The notes: a model not told the origin generated them from the letters alone. Shown: positions 26,424-36,296, counted from the first letter of the stretch. The stretch is 64,000 nucleotides of DNA from an uncultured Eubacteriales bacterium (GCA_900315425.1 OMZA01000002.1:62001-126000), one strand, 5' to 3'. Numbers and translations: made by a program.

Positions 26424-28946
26424 ATGAAAAAGTTGACACCGTCTTTTCTGTTTTTGACATTATTTATACTTTTATCAGGAGAGTATTTATTATGTGCCAT
26501 GAAAATGGCTAAAAAACAGGGATTTTTAACGGAGCAGGAAGTAGCGTCCTGTGGAAAATTAGCTATTATAATAGCTATAATATTTTTATTTGTAACACTA
26601 TTTAGTATGACATTTAAAAATGAAAGTAAGCAACATTTAATATGTCGTTTAGGTCGTGTATTTTTTACTATGTTTCCAATAATTTTAGTAGCAGAGATTA
26701 TTAGTTTGCTATATCCAAAATTCTTAGAACAGTCAAACATAACAGACATTAAAAAATGGTTTATTGTAAGAATCATTGCTGCAGTAATTGCGTTACTTGT
26801 TGTAACAGCCATGTTATTTACCACGGTTAATGATATTACAAAAGAAGGTAAAATAGGGGGAGTTTTAAAGGGGGTTTTAAGATTAATAACTCATCCATTA
26901 CATTTTATTCTATTTATAATTCTTACGCTTGTGAGCATAATTATGACAGAAGCTCTTGAATTGGTATTTACCTATGTACCAGGTATTAATATTTATTTTT
27001 CCTTTTATGTATATATGGCTATATATTTGATAGATGCTTTATTAGCAACTGCTTTTATATGTTTAACTATAAAAATAATGGAGAAGAAAGCATCCACATG
27101 GAATAACAAATCTTTTGCAAAAAAGGCAAAAAAACAACAGAAATCAACCCCTAATATAGAGAATGGGGGAAGTGTTCAAGCAGCAGAAACAGAAGTTGAA
27201 GAAAAAGTTAAATTAGGAACACAGCTTAAGAAAACATTTTCAATTCTAAGTCTTGTTATATCAGTTATAACATTGGTAGCCTGTGTTGTTATGGCTTTCT
27301 TTGTAAATAAAACTGAAGAACAGAGCAATTCTGATAAGTTCTTAAAAGATATAGATGTGTCTATTGCAGCTGGAGTGTCCATGTTATCTTACGGACAGTT
27401 AAATGAAGCTCAAAAATATTATAATTATGCTCAAGTATGTATAGATGCCTATAATGATTATATGAATGACGACGTCTATGCTCTGGCAGATTTGGCAGAA
27501 AAATATCCGGAAAATGTTAATGTATGGGCATATTACACTGAATTAAGCGATAGTTACGAAGAACTTGAAAAATATATCATTGAAGAGAATCCATTTAATG
27601 ACGAGTTAAAGAGTCTGTTAATTCAGAAGTATTCTAAATCAAAGAAACTTACTAAAAAGCAAAAAGCTTATAGAGAGGAATTTATAAGAGATAACATAAG
27701 TGAAATGAACTTTACTACTTATGTAGCTGATGCTGTAACAGCATCTGGAGAAAAGAAGAGATTATCAAAGAAAATAAATGATAAATACGATGTTATAGGG
27801 GGTTATGTAAAATGTTTGAAGTTTTTAAATGATACAGGTAAAAACGGATATGTATATGATGTAGTAGATATACTTGATATTGCTGACGAATACCCTGACG
27901 AGGTATATATTCAATATCTTGCAGGAACTGCTGCAGCAGCAGGTGTTACTGATCATACATATTATTATGACCAGGCAATTACTATTGTAAATAGATTTGT
28001 AAGGTTATCTGAAGATGATAAAAATATATCTGAAAATGAGCTTATATTGAGAAGACAAAGGGCTGCCAATCTCTTAGTATATTTAAAAGATTACACTGAA
28101 GCAGAGAATGTTCTTGATGATATTGATTTAGAAAAATATCCGGATAAAAAACCAGAGATTTTAATTCAAAAATTATATTGTGCGGATTGTAAAGGAAAAT
28201 CAGAACAGTGCTATGAATTGGCCAAGGAGCTTTTAGATGAAGGTCAAGAAAATGCGTATGTATATTATTTCTATGGAGTAGGAGCATTAAAAGAAGGTGA
28301 TAAGGATATCACCATTGAAGCCATTAATGATTGTTCTAAGTTCTTGAGTGATAATGAATTAACAGAAAGCGAATTTTTAAAAAATGAAACAGCTTTTTAT
28401 ACCATGCTAGAGTATGCTGTTTTAAATGATAGCGAAGATTGGACCCAATACCAATATGGATTCTATGGGAAATTAGAAGACGAAGAAAAAGACGACATTG
28501 AGGATTTGCCGCATTATTTCATGGAAGCGTTGGATTTATATTATAACGTAGGAGATTATGAAGCTGCATTAGAAAATATCAATGAAGTATTAGAGATACG
28601 TGATGACCTTTCATATGCATGGTATTTAAAGGGTGCAATATTATATAGTCTTGAAGAATACGAGGATTCGGCAGAAAGTTATGAAAATGCAATAGAACTG
28701 AATCCTGATCATCCGACATTTTTGTATGCATTGGCATGTACTTATGATGCATCAGGGGATTATAAGAAAGCATATGAGGCAAGTGGTAAGTCTGCGGATA
28801 TTGTTCCAACAATCAATCATGAGCAGGATTGGTATGGATTAGGAGTTCATAATGTAGCACTATATAATCGTTTAGCTGATGAAGTGGAAGTTGATGAAGA
28901 GGAAACCAAGGAAGAATCAAAAGAAGATGAGGGAGGTGATGAATGA
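26424..28946 (+). CDS. Large membrane protein with C-terminal tetratricopeptide repeats
   Basis: The protein has 840 residues and no recognised family. About six hydrophobic segments lie in the first 215 residues (for example FLFLTLFILLSGEYLL, LAIIIAIIFLFVTLF, IAAVIALLVVTAMLF, FILFIILTLVSIIM). A Lys/Gln-rich loop follows, then another membrane segment near residues 275-298 (FSILSLVISVITLVACVVMAF). The remaining 540 residues are soluble and helical, with TPR-like repeats, clearest near residues 700-800 (YAWYLKGAILYSLEEYEDSAESYENAIELNPDHP-type pattern). The tail is very acidic (EEETKEESKEDEGGDE). GGGAGG precedes the start. It overlaps the next gene by four bases. Scaffolding or an export-related role is conceivable but not shown. 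Confidence 0.72.
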   Translation: MKKLTPSFLFLTLFILLSGEYLLCAMKMAKKQGFLTEQEVASCGKLAIIIAIIFLFVTLFSMTFKNESKQHLICRLGRVFFTMFPIILVAEIISLLYPKFLEQSNITDIKKWFIVRIIAAVIALLVVTAMLFTTVNDITKEGKIGGVLKGVLRLITHPLHFILFIILTLVSIIMTEALELVFTYVPGINIYFSFYVYMAIYLIDALLATAFICLTIKIMEKKASTWNNKSFAKKAKKQQKSTPNIENGGSVQAAETEVEEKVKLGTQLKKTFSILSLVISVITLVACVVMAFFVNKTEEQSNSDKFLKDIDVSIAAGVSMLSYGQLNEAQKYYNYAQVCIDAYNDYMNDDVYALADLAEKYPENVNVWAYYTELSDSYEELEKYIIEENPFNDELKSLLIQKYSKSKKLTKKQKAYREEFIRDNISEMNFTTYVADAVTASGEKKRLSKKINDKYDVIGGYVKCLKFLNDTGKNGYVYDVVDILDIADEYPDEVYIQYLAGTAAAAGVTDHTYYYDQAITIVNRFVRLSEDDKNISENELILRRQRAANLLVYLKDYTEAENVLDDIDLEKYPDKKPEILIQKLYCADCKGKSEQCYELAKELLDEGQENAYVYYFYGVGALKEGDKDITIEAINDCSKFLSDNELTESEFLKNETAFYTMLEYAVLNDSEDWTQYQYGFYGKLEDEEKDDIEDLPHYFMEALDLYYNVGDYEAALENINEVLEIRDDLSYAWYLKGAILYSLEEYEDSAESYENAIELNPDHPTFLYALACTYDASGDYKKAYEASGKSADIVPTINHEQDWYGLGVHNVALYNRLADEVEVDEEETKEESKEDEGGDE

Positions 28947-29746
28947 TGTGGGTAACGATGTTATTAGTATTAGCAGGTATTTCAATTATTGGAACAGTAT
29001 ATATGAAGTATAGTGTATTAATGACCATTCTTGTGTGTGTAATTGCAGGAGTACTTACAGTTCTGAACTTCTTATTGTTTAGGAAGTTTCCAAAGATTAT
29101 TAAAAATGTAATACTTATTATTGGTATTGTAGTATGTTGTGTCTTACTTTATATTGCGAAACAAAAGCCTCTTGCATATCACTTTACAGATTATACAGTG
29201 GATATAATGGATACCGAGGATAAAATGGCAAATAATCCAAAGAATTCTGAAAGGTATTTAGAAAGGCTTGTGGATAAATATGGGGAGACAGATGGCATTC
29301 TTGGGATGTATTCAGAGATGGCTTTATATGAAGACGATATAGATAAAGCATATGAATATGTTGAAAAGATGCAAGATCAGAACTCAATGGATTATTACAA
29401 AAGAATGGAATTAGTATATTTATTTGATGATGAAGAGGACAGAACTGATAGTTTATATAAATTATATGAAAATGCAGCAGAGGCATATCCAGAGTGGCAT
29501 TACATGTGGAGAATGGCAGGAATAGCTAATTTTGAACAAGAGAATTACACAGCTGCAGAATACTATCTTTTAGGTTCTTTGGAAATAATCGACGGAGATG
29601 CCATTGCCTATTATTACTTAGGAGCCGCATCTGCAGAGATGGGAAATAATGAAAATGCTATGGGTTATTTTTCAAGAGCCTTAGAAATAGGTGTGGATGA
29701 GGAAATGCAAGCCTGGATTGCAATATACATGGAAGGGATGGTGTAG
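28943..29746 (+). CDS. Membrane protein with TPR repeats
   Basis: The 267-residue protein has three membrane segments in the first 75 residues (MLLVLAGISIIGTVYM, MTILVCVIAGVLTVLNFLLF, NVILIIGIVVCCVLLYIA) and a soluble C-terminal part with TPR-like helices (WRMAGIANFEQENYTAAEYYLLGSL; AYYYLGAASAEMGNNENAMGYF). It repeats the architecture of the larger upstream protein, to which it is translationally coupled through ATGA. The two may act as a pair. Function unknown. Confidence 0.7.
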   Translation: MMWVTMLLVLAGISIIGTVYMKYSVLMTILVCVIAGVLTVLNFLLFRKFPKIIKNVILIIGIVVCCVLLYIAKQKPLAYHFTDYTVDIMDTEDKMANNPKNSERYLERLVDKYGETDGILGMYSEMALYEDDIDKAYEYVEKMQDQNSMDYYKRMELVYLFDDEEDRTDSLYKLYENAAEAYPEWHYMWRMAGIANFEQENYTAAEYYLLGSLEIIDGDAIAYYYLGAASAEMGNNENAMGYFSRALEIGVDEEMQAWIAIYMEGMV

Positions 29747-29749
29747 CTT

Positions 29750-31375
29750 ATGAAGAAACAATTACAGATTCTTTTATGTATTCTAATGGTAGTTATTATT
29801 GTTTTTTTTCAACCTTTAAGTATATATGCAGCATCTCGTGAAGATTCATATGGACCTACAATACAAATAGATCCGAACAAATATAAGGATTTCTTAGATG
29901 GTGTAGGTAAAATAGATTTTAGTGGAGAAACTAAGGGAGGAGATCAATATAATAGCAAGCTTGTTCAAGGTCCGATTAACAATTATTTCAAAGAATATAA
30001 ACTAGAGCCTATGAATCCTAAAGATGTAGCAAAGATTAAGGAAGAGAAGAAAAGGGTTATAGCAGACAAGTATAAAGTACCTGATACATATGATAAAGGT
30101 AAAGAAGTGGGAGGATCAATACTCCAGACAGGTTTTACGGTAAATCTTATAAATGGTTTTGATTCATTTGTTCAAGCGACAGGAAAAAATGTAGATATTA
30201 CCAATGGACTTATAAAATCAGGTGCTAATGATATAAGAAGAGCATTTTTTAACTTAGATGGAACTCTTCAAGCAGGTAAGTCGGCTGCTGATTATGAAAA
30301 GGCTATAGTTAATATGCAAGAGCAAGGACTAAAAGAAGCTAAACAAGCTGGAAAAATTAAAGCTAAGGGAGTATTAGTAGGGGGTGCTAGTATGGCCCTT
30401 AATGCATATACTTTATATAATGATGCTAAAGATTTAAAACAGGGAAATATGAAGAATAGATCCACTACAGGTTTAGCTTTAGAATATGTTGGTCTTATTG
30501 CAGATGGTACTTTGGCGGCAGTGGGTATTATTGCTACCGGAGCAGCAGTAGCCGGTTCAACAGCCTTTGCTGTACCGGCAGCAGTTGGTTTGACAGTAGG
30601 ACTTGCAGCAGGAGTAGTTCATACGGATACATTTGCAGATGCATTTGACAGTATGGGCAGAAAATTAGATGAAATGGGGATGGAAAGCTATATAGATATT
30701 GCAGTTGATACATGGATGTTAGAAGGAACATATACCAGAAATTTTTCTGATAATATTGATTTTATTTTAGAAGAGATTGGTTCATTGTTTGGTATGCAGA
30801 CATCAGTACCTAGAAATGTAAGTTGTTATAAACCCAATATATACATATACACACAAGAAGAAACTCAGGTAAATGTAGAATTTGATTATCCGGATTTACT
30901 TACAACTACAATTCCGGAATATAAGAACAATTGGAATGTTATTGCAAAGGGAGATGGAAGGTTAGTAGATACCTTGGGAAATAACGAGGAATACAACTAT
31001 CTTTTCTATGAATCAATAGCTATGCCACATTTCTTCCAAAAAGATACAGGATGGTTAATAGTTGCAGGCACTAGAGAACAGCAGTACAGAGATATACTTA
31101 CAGATTATGGTTTTAACGAAACAGAGATAGCAGATTTTATAGAGTATTGGACAGAAAAGCTACCTCAAGGAGTTGATTACATAATGTATCCACAAAATAC
31201 TGAAACAGTTAATTATGTAATGCCGGTAAATGTAACACCAGAACCAGACAGCATGGAAAGAATATGGTTCACTTTTGAAGAATATAATGGACAAAGATGT
31301 GGTATTCCAACCATTACCCCTATTGAAAGAAAAGACTACGCAGTAGTTGAATGGGGTGGAATTATCCTGGATTAA
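29750..31375 (+). CDS. Secreted protein with glycine/alanine-rich hydrophobic centre and a KPxIYxY-type C-terminal domain
   Basis: The 541-residue protein has a signal peptide (hydrophobic core LLCILMVVIIVFF, likely cleaved after IYA near residue 27). The middle, about residues 240-290, is hydrophobic and rich in Gly and Ala (VGIIATGAAVAGSTAF, VGLTVGLAAGVV), resembling glycine-zipper segments of membrane-inserting proteins. From about residue 360 there is a domain beginning CYKPNIYIYTQEETQVNVEF and ending with YAVVEWGGIILD. I recall this as a recurrent uncharacterised domain of secreted bacterial proteins. It follows the two TPR membrane proteins by three bases and is the last gene of the operon. 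A surface or effector role is possible, but nothing proves it. Confidence 0.68.
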   Translation: MKKQLQILLCILMVVIIVFFQPLSIYAASREDSYGPTIQIDPNKYKDFLDGVGKIDFSGETKGGDQYNSKLVQGPINNYFKEYKLEPMNPKDVAKIKEEKKRVIADKYKVPDTYDKGKEVGGSILQTGFTVNLINGFDSFVQATGKNVDITNGLIKSGANDIRRAFFNLDGTLQAGKSAADYEKAIVNMQEQGLKEAKQAGKIKAKGVLVGGASMALNAYTLYNDAKDLKQGNMKNRSTTGLALEYVGLIADGTLAAVGIIATGAAVAGSTAFAVPAAVGLTVGLAAGVVHTDTFADAFDSMGRKLDEMGMESYIDIAVDTWMLEGTYTRNFSDNIDFILEEIGSLFGMQTSVPRNVSCYKPNIYIYTQEETQVNVEFDYPDLLTTTIPEYKNNWNVIAKGDGRLVDTLGNNEEYNYLFYESIAMPHFFQKDTGWLIVAGTREQQYRDILTDYGFNETEIADFIEYWTEKLPQGVDYIMYPQNTETVNYVMPVNVTPEPDSMERIWFTFEEYNGQRCGIPTITPIERKDYAVVEWGGIILD

Positions 31376-31393
31376 AAATATTATAAAAACTTA

Positions 31394-31440
31394 TTACCCC
31401 AGCCGGTTGTCTTTGACGATTAGGCTGGGGTAATTGTATT
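31394..31440 (+). terminator. Intrinsic terminator of the TPR/secreted-protein operon
   Basis: TTACCCCAGCC (31394-31404) pairs perfectly with GGCTGGGGTAA (31423-31433), followed by TTGTATT. The GC-rich stem stands out from the AT-rich surroundings. Confidence 0.8.
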
Positions 31441-31505
31441 CATTTATTTCATATCAGGAGAAATGTAGTATAATACATATTAATATATTCAGGAGAAAGA
31501 TAAGA

Positions 31506-31874
31506 TTGAGAGAAAACAAAAGTATAAATAAGAGAACTGTGGGTTCAAAGTATGAACAGGCTGCCGGAGAATTCCTAATAAATAAAGGGTATAGAATTAT
31601 TGCATATAATTATCGATGCAAATTAGGGGAAATTGATATTATTGCATTAGATGGAGATGAATTGGTATTTGTGGAAGTAAAGTACAGAGCATCTTCAAGA
31701 TATGGCAGTCCTATGGAAGCGGTGGATTATAGAAAACAAAACAAAATTTACATGGTTGCCAATTATTATTTAATGGAGCAACATATTTCCAAATATACAA
31801 AGGTTCGTTTTGATGTAGTTGGTATATTGGGAAAGGAAATAACTTTGATAAAAAATGCGTTTGGAGGCATGTAA
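31506..31874 (+). CDS. YraN family (UPF0102) nuclease-like protein
   Basis: The 122-residue protein has the Holliday-junction-resolvase-like fold of UPF0102: GSKYEQAAGEFLINKGYRII, then CKLGEIDIIALDGDELVFVEVKYR with the D-ExK-like metal-binding pattern. Its cellular role is unclear. TTG 31506 is chosen because AGGAG lies ten bases upstream and the length then fits the family; an upstream ATG at 31434 would add 24 non-homologous residues. A TATAAT at 31469-31474 may be its -10 box. It ends two bases before pgeF. Confidence 0.86.
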   Translation: MRENKSINKRTVGSKYEQAAGEFLINKGYRIIAYNYRCKLGEIDIIALDGDELVFVEVKYRASSRYGSPMEAVDYRKQNKIYMVANYYLMEQHISKYTKVRFDVVGILGKEITLIKNAFGGM

Positions 31875-31876
31875 CC

Positions 31877-32707
31877 ATGGATAAGTATCTAGAAAGTATA
31901 GTTAATGATAAATTGCCATTAATCAAATATGATTTATTTAGCAAATATGATTTTATAAATCATGGTTTTACTACCAGATTAGGAGGAGTCAGTGATGGTA
32001 TTTATTCCAGTTTGAATCTATCCTTTGACAGAGGAGACAATAGGGAAAATGTTATTAAAAACTACCAGATAATCGCAGATGAAATCGGTGAGGACATTAA
32101 GTCATTTACCGCATCTAAACAAACACATACAACAAATGTAAGAATTATAACTGAAGATGACAAGGGAAAAGGCATTACAAGAGATAGGGATTACACAGAT
32201 GTTGATGGAATGTTAACTAATAATCCTAATATTGTGTTATTTACCTATTACGCAGATTGTGTGCCTTTATTTTTTGCAGATCCTGTGAAAAAAATTGTGG
32301 GAATGGCTCATTCAGGATGGAGAGGAACAGCAGGAAAAATTGGAAAAGTAACTGTGGAGAAGATGGTGAGTTACTTTGACTGTAAAAAAGAAGATATAAT
32401 ATGTGCCATTGGACCGTCTATATGTAAGTCATGTTATGAGATTAGCGAAGATGTAGCTGAAGTTTTTAAGGAAATGTTTAAGGATAAATGGGAAGATATT
32501 CTTGAAGATAAACATAATGGACATTATCAGTTAGATTTGTGGAGAGCTAATGAGCTTATTTTATTAGAAGCTGGAATTACGCAGAATCATATTGAAAATA
32601 GAAGGATATGTACCTGTGAAAATAGTGATATATTGTTTTCTCACAGGGCCAGTAATGGGAAGAGAGGAAATCTTGCCGGATTCATAGGCTTAAAAGGAAA
32701 TACTTGA
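31877..32707 (+). CDS. pgeF: Purine nucleoside phosphorylase/laccase-domain protein (YlmD/YfiH family)
   Basis: The 276-residue protein belongs to the multicopper-oxidase-like family now known to contain zinc-dependent purine nucleoside phosphorylases, and in Escherichia coli linked to peptidoglycan precursor editing. The metal ligands are visible: the His in SKQTHTTNV, the Cys in YADCVPLFF and the His in GMAHSGWRG. GGAGG precedes the ATG. It forms a two-gene unit with yraN. Confidence 0.87.
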   Translation: MDKYLESIVNDKLPLIKYDLFSKYDFINHGFTTRLGGVSDGIYSSLNLSFDRGDNRENVIKNYQIIADEIGEDIKSFTASKQTHTTNVRIITEDDKGKGITRDRDYTDVDGMLTNNPNIVLFTYYADCVPLFFADPVKKIVGMAHSGWRGTAGKIGKVTVEKMVSYFDCKKEDIICAIGPSICKSCYEISEDVAEVFKEMFKDKWEDILEDKHNGHYQLDLWRANELILLEAGITQNHIENRRICTCENSDILFSHRASNGKRGNLAGFIGLKGNT

Positions 32708-32733
32708 TAAAGGTCGTAATAATCCAATAAATG

Positions 32734-32742
32734 TGGTATAAT
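32734..32742 (+). promoter_or_regulatory. Extended -10 promoter before the DUF512 gene
   Basis: TGGTATAAT (32734-32742) is an extended -10 element. No good -35 box is seen 17 bases upstream. About 95 bases of leader follow before the start codon, with no clear structure. Confidence 0.5.
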
Positions 32743-32841
32743 TCATATGTTTGTATGGTCGGTAACTTTGTTCGAATTTATTATAGAAGTTAGATTGTAC
32801 AAGAAACTCTGATTAAAGGTGATATAAAGGTTGGGATAAGT

Positions 32842-34233
32842 ATGAAAACCCCAAAACATATTGTAAAAAGTATACGACCGGGTTCAATTGCTGAAGAGTT
32901 TGAACTAGAACAGGGAGATGCATTATTACAGATAAACGGAAAAGAGATAGAAGATATATTTGACTATCAGTATCTGGTTGAGGATGAGTACATAGAAGTG
33001 CTTATTAGAAAGCCGGATGGTGAGGAGTTTATCCTGGAAATAGAAAAAGATCCGGATGAGGATTTGGGAATAGAATTTGAAAATGGACTTATGGATAACT
33101 ACAGAAGTTGTCATAATAAGTGTATTTTTTGTTTTATTGATCAGATGCCAAAGGGTATGAGAGAAACTCTTTACTTTAAAGACGATGATTCAAGACTCTC
33201 CTTTCTTCAGGGTAATTATGTTACTTTAACAAATATGTCAGAACACGATATAGATAGAATTATTCATTATCATCTAGGTCCCATTAACGTATCAGTTCAT
33301 ACAACTAATCCTAAATTAAGATGTAAAATGCTTAACAATAGATTTGCAGGAACTTCATTGTCGAAAATGGATAAACTTGCAGAAGCTGGTATTGAGATGA
33401 ATGGTCAGGTGGTTCTGTGCAAAGGAATAAATGATGGAGATGAGCTAAGAAGAACCATTAAGGACTTAATGGAATATATACCAGCTATGCAAAGTCTTTC
33501 CATTGTTCCATCGGGACTTACAAAATATAGAGAAGGTCTGTTTAAACTAGAGCCATTTACAAAAGAAGATGCATGTGAAGTTATAGATATTATTGAAGGT
33601 TATCAAAAAGAAATATATGCAAAGTATGGAGTTCATTTTGTTCAGGCCAGTGATGAATGGTATATATTGGCAGGCAGAGATTTTCCGGAAGAAGAGCGAT
33701 ATGATGGATATATTCAGCTGGAAAACGGTGTAGGAATGATGCGGCTTCTTTGGGAGGAATTCAAAGAGGCTTATAACGATATGGAAGAGATAAACCTTAA
33801 AAAACCTATGGTTATAAGCAATGCCACAGGGGTACTTGCATATCCTCTTATTAGAAAAATGAGTGATGCCATGGAAAAAAAGGTACATGGTTTAAAAATC
33901 AACACATATAAGATTATTAATAATTTCTTTGGGAATCAAATCACAGTTTCCGGGCTTCTTACAGGAACGGATTTGATGGATCAGCTTAAAAACGTAGAAT
34001 TAGGAGAAAAGCTTATTCTTCCGGGAAATGTGTTAAGAAGTGGAGAAGATGTCTTTTTAGATGACTATACTCTTAGTGATTTGGAAAAGGCACTTAATAT
34101 AAAAATCGTTATTTCAGCAAATGACGGTAAAGGATTTATAGAAACTATTTTAGGCAAAGAAATAAAACGAAAAGATAATGGAAATTTTGTTTATATAGAT
34201 GCTTATGATAGTTACGGAGGTAGAAATGAGTAA
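32842..34233 (+). CDS. DUF512 protein with PDZ and radical SAM-like domains
   Basis: The 463-residue protein starts with a PDZ-like domain (IRPGSIAEEFELEQGDALLQINGKEI), followed by a Cx3Cx2C cluster in SCHNKCIFCFIDQMPKG (residues about 91-107), the iron-sulfur motif of radical SAM enzymes, and a C-terminal DUF512 domain with the conserved ending IETILGKEIK. This architecture is widely conserved in Clostridia, almost always next to der, and its substrate is unknown. The stop codon lies inside the first codons of der (eight-base overlap). Confidence 0.85.
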   Translation: MKTPKHIVKSIRPGSIAEEFELEQGDALLQINGKEIEDIFDYQYLVEDEYIEVLIRKPDGEEFILEIEKDPDEDLGIEFENGLMDNYRSCHNKCIFCFIDQMPKGMRETLYFKDDDSRLSFLQGNYVTLTNMSEHDIDRIIHYHLGPINVSVHTTNPKLRCKMLNNRFAGTSLSKMDKLAEAGIEMNGQVVLCKGINDGDELRRTIKDLMEYIPAMQSLSIVPSGLTKYREGLFKLEPFTKEDACEVIDIIEGYQKEIYAKYGVHFVQASDEWYILAGRDFPEEERYDGYIQLENGVGMMRLLWEEFKEAYNDMEEINLKKPMVISNATGVLAYPLIRKMSDAMEKKVHGLKINTYKIINNFFGNQITVSGLLTGTDLMDQLKNVELGEKLILPGNVLRSGEDVFLDDYTLSDLEKALNIKIVISANDGKGFIETILGKEIKRKDNGNFVYIDAYDSYGGRNE

Positions 34234-35554
34234 ACAGGTAGTAGCCATAGTAGGAAGACCAAATGTAGGGAAATCCACATTATTCAATGCTTTGGCAGGA
34301 GAGATGATTTCCATAGTAAAGGATACTCCAGGTGTAACCAGAGATAGAATTTATGCCGATGTAACATGGTTAGACAAGACATTTACCATGATAGATACAG
34401 GTGGTATAGAGCCGGATTCTGATGATATTATTCTTTCACAAATGAGAGATCAGGCACAGATAGCCATTGATACAGCTGACGTTATAGTATTTTTAACAGA
34501 TGTTAGACAGGGACTTCAGGATTCAGATGCAAAAGTTGCAGATATGCTTAGAAGAAGTCATAAACCGGTAGTTTTAGTGGTAAACAAAGTGGATAACTTT
34601 GATAAAATGATGCCGGATGTATATGAATTTTACAATCTGGGAATTGGTGATCCGATTCCGGTTTCAGCTGCATCTAGACTGGGCATAGGTGATATGCTTG
34701 AGGAAGTTGTTAAGCACTTTCCGGAACATGAAGTTAATGATGAAGAGGATGATAGACCTAGAGTCGCCATTATTGGTAAACCTAATGTAGGAAAATCATC
34801 TATAGTTAATAAGCTTACCGGCTCAGACAGAGTTATTGTATCTGACATTGCAGGTACCACTAGGGATGCTGTGGATACAACTATTAAAAGAAATGGTAAG
34901 GAGTATGTATTCATTGATACAGCAGGTCTTAGACGTAAGTCTAAGATTAAGGAAGATTTGGAAAGATACAGTATTATCAGAGCTGTAGCTGCAGTGGAAA
35001 AAGCAGATGTGGTAGTAGTTGTAATTGATGGCACCGAAGGTGTAACTGAACAGGATGCAAAGATTGCAGGTATTGCCCACGATAGAGGCAAAGGTATAAT
35101 TGTGGCTGTTAATAAATGGGATGCCGTTGAAAAGGACGATAAGACTATTTACAGACAAACTGAAAGAATCAGATCAACTCTTTCATTTATGCCTTATGCA
35201 GAGATTCTTTTTATATCTGCAGTAACAGGGAAAAGATTAGATAAGCTTTTTGAAACCATAGATATGGTTATTGAAAATCAGAATATGAGAGTTCAAACCG
35301 GTGTTCTCAATGAAATTATGGCTGAGGCAGTTGCTTTGCAACAGCCACCTTCAGACAAAGGTAAGAGACTTAAGCTTTATTATATGACGCAGGTTGCAGT
35401 TAAGCCACCAACATTTGTTATATTTGTAAATGATAAGCAACTAATGCATTTTTCATATCAGAGATATATTGAGAATAAAGTTAGAGATACTTTTGGGTTT
35501 AAAGGTACAGCACTTAAATTTATAATAAGAGAAAGGAAGGCTGAAGAAGCCTAA
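34226..35554 (+). CDS. der: Ribosome-associated GTPase Der (EngA)
   Basis: Der is the double-GTPase ribosome assembly factor. The 442 residues contain a first G domain (P-loop GRPNVGKST, residues 10-18; DTGG; NKVDNFD), a second G domain (GKPNVGKSS near 186; DTAGLRRKSKI; NKWDAVEKD) and a KH-like C-terminal domain. ATG 34226 has CGGAGG six bases upstream. An in-frame ATG at 34199 is not supported by a ribosome binding site. Confidence 0.95.
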   Translation: MSKQVVAIVGRPNVGKSTLFNALAGEMISIVKDTPGVTRDRIYADVTWLDKTFTMIDTGGIEPDSDDIILSQMRDQAQIAIDTADVIVFLTDVRQGLQDSDAKVADMLRRSHKPVVLVVNKVDNFDKMMPDVYEFYNLGIGDPIPVSAASRLGIGDMLEEVVKHFPEHEVNDEEDDRPRVAIIGKPNVGKSSIVNKLTGSDRVIVSDIAGTTRDAVDTTIKRNGKEYVFIDTAGLRRKSKIKEDLERYSIIRAVAAVEKADVVVVVIDGTEGVTEQDAKIAGIAHDRGKGIIVAVNKWDAVEKDDKTIYRQTERIRSTLSFMPYAEILFISAVTGKRLDKLFETIDMVIENQNMRVQTGVLNEIMAEAVALQQPPSDKGKRLKLYYMTQVAVKPPTFVIFVNDKQLMHFSYQRYIENKVRDTFGFKGTALKFIIRERKAEEA

Positions 35555-35566
35555 TTGGTTATAAAG

Positions 35567-36265
35567 ATGACAATCTTATATAGAATCATTTGTATAATAT
35601 TTGGTTATGGCTTTGGATTGATTCAGACAGCTTATTTATACGGTAAAATTAAAAACATTGATATTAGAGATTACGGTAGTGGAAACTCCGGAACTACCAA
35701 TGCCATGAGAGTTCTTGGAAAAAAAGCAGGATTGATTACATTTATAGGAGACCTTGGAAAAGCGATTCTTTGTAGTGTATTAATACTTGTGTTATTCCAA
35801 TATGGTATGGGATACTCTTCAGATTACGTATTACTTTTGCGTTTTTACGGTGGAGTTGGAGTTGTTCTTGGACATAACTTCCCATTCTATATGAATTTTA
35901 AAGGTGGAAAGGGTATTGCAGCTACATCGGGAGTTATTTTAAGTCTTGGAGATTATAAATTAATTCTTATTGAGCTTGCAATTTTTATCGGAGTTACTTT
36001 GATTACAAAATATGTTTCTTTAGGTTCACTTTGTATTATGGCAGCATTTTTCATTCAGGTTGTTATCTACAATGAATTAGGTATTCTCGGATTTAAAAAT
36101 AATCTTCATTTAACTGGAGAACACAGAATAGAAATGTATATAATTGTTTTATTTATAGCAGCTTTAGCCTGGTATAAGCATAGAGCTAATATAAAGAGAT
36201 TGTTAAATGGAACAGAAAACAAAATTGGCAGTAAAAAAAGCAAGACATCTAATGATGCACAGTAG
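35567..36265 (+). CDS. plsY: Glycerol-3-phosphate acyltransferase PlsY
   Basis: PlsY transfers the acyl chain from acyl-phosphate (made by PlsX, 4837) to glycerol-3-phosphate in the membrane. The 232-residue protein has several membrane helices and the three family motifs: DYGSGNSGTTNAMRVLG, GHNFPFYMNFKGGKG and an HR-containing C-terminal segment. ATG 35567 is preferred; a TTG at 35555 directly after the der stop is possible. The ribosome binding site is weak, so translation may be coupled to der. Confidence 0.93.
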   Translation: MTILYRIICIIFGYGFGLIQTAYLYGKIKNIDIRDYGSGNSGTTNAMRVLGKKAGLITFIGDLGKAILCSVLILVLFQYGMGYSSDYVLLLRFYGGVGVVLGHNFPFYMNFKGGKGIAATSGVILSLGDYKLILIELAIFIGVTLITKYVSLGSLCIMAAFFIQVVIYNELGILGFKNNLHLTGEHRIEMYIIVLFIAALAWYKHRANIKRLLNGTENKIGSKKSKTSNDAQ

Positions 36266-36296
36266 TTTATAAAATGTATATGAGGAGAAAAAAATA

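Noticed and set aside
26402..26824. Open frame of 140 codons on the - strand
   Set aside because: It is antisense to the membrane-segment region of the TPR protein; the hydrophobic codons there commonly give long antisense frames.
31455..31468. Ribosome binding site followed by ATG-TAG before yraN
   Set aside because: CAGGAGAAATGTAG looks like a minimal start-stop frame, but it lies on or before the -10 box at 31469 and is unlikely to be transcribed from it.
34630..35091. Open frame of 153 codons on the - strand
   Set aside because: It lies wholly antisense to der, a well-defined gene, and its composition (Ser/Thr-rich) is typical of reversed coding sequence.
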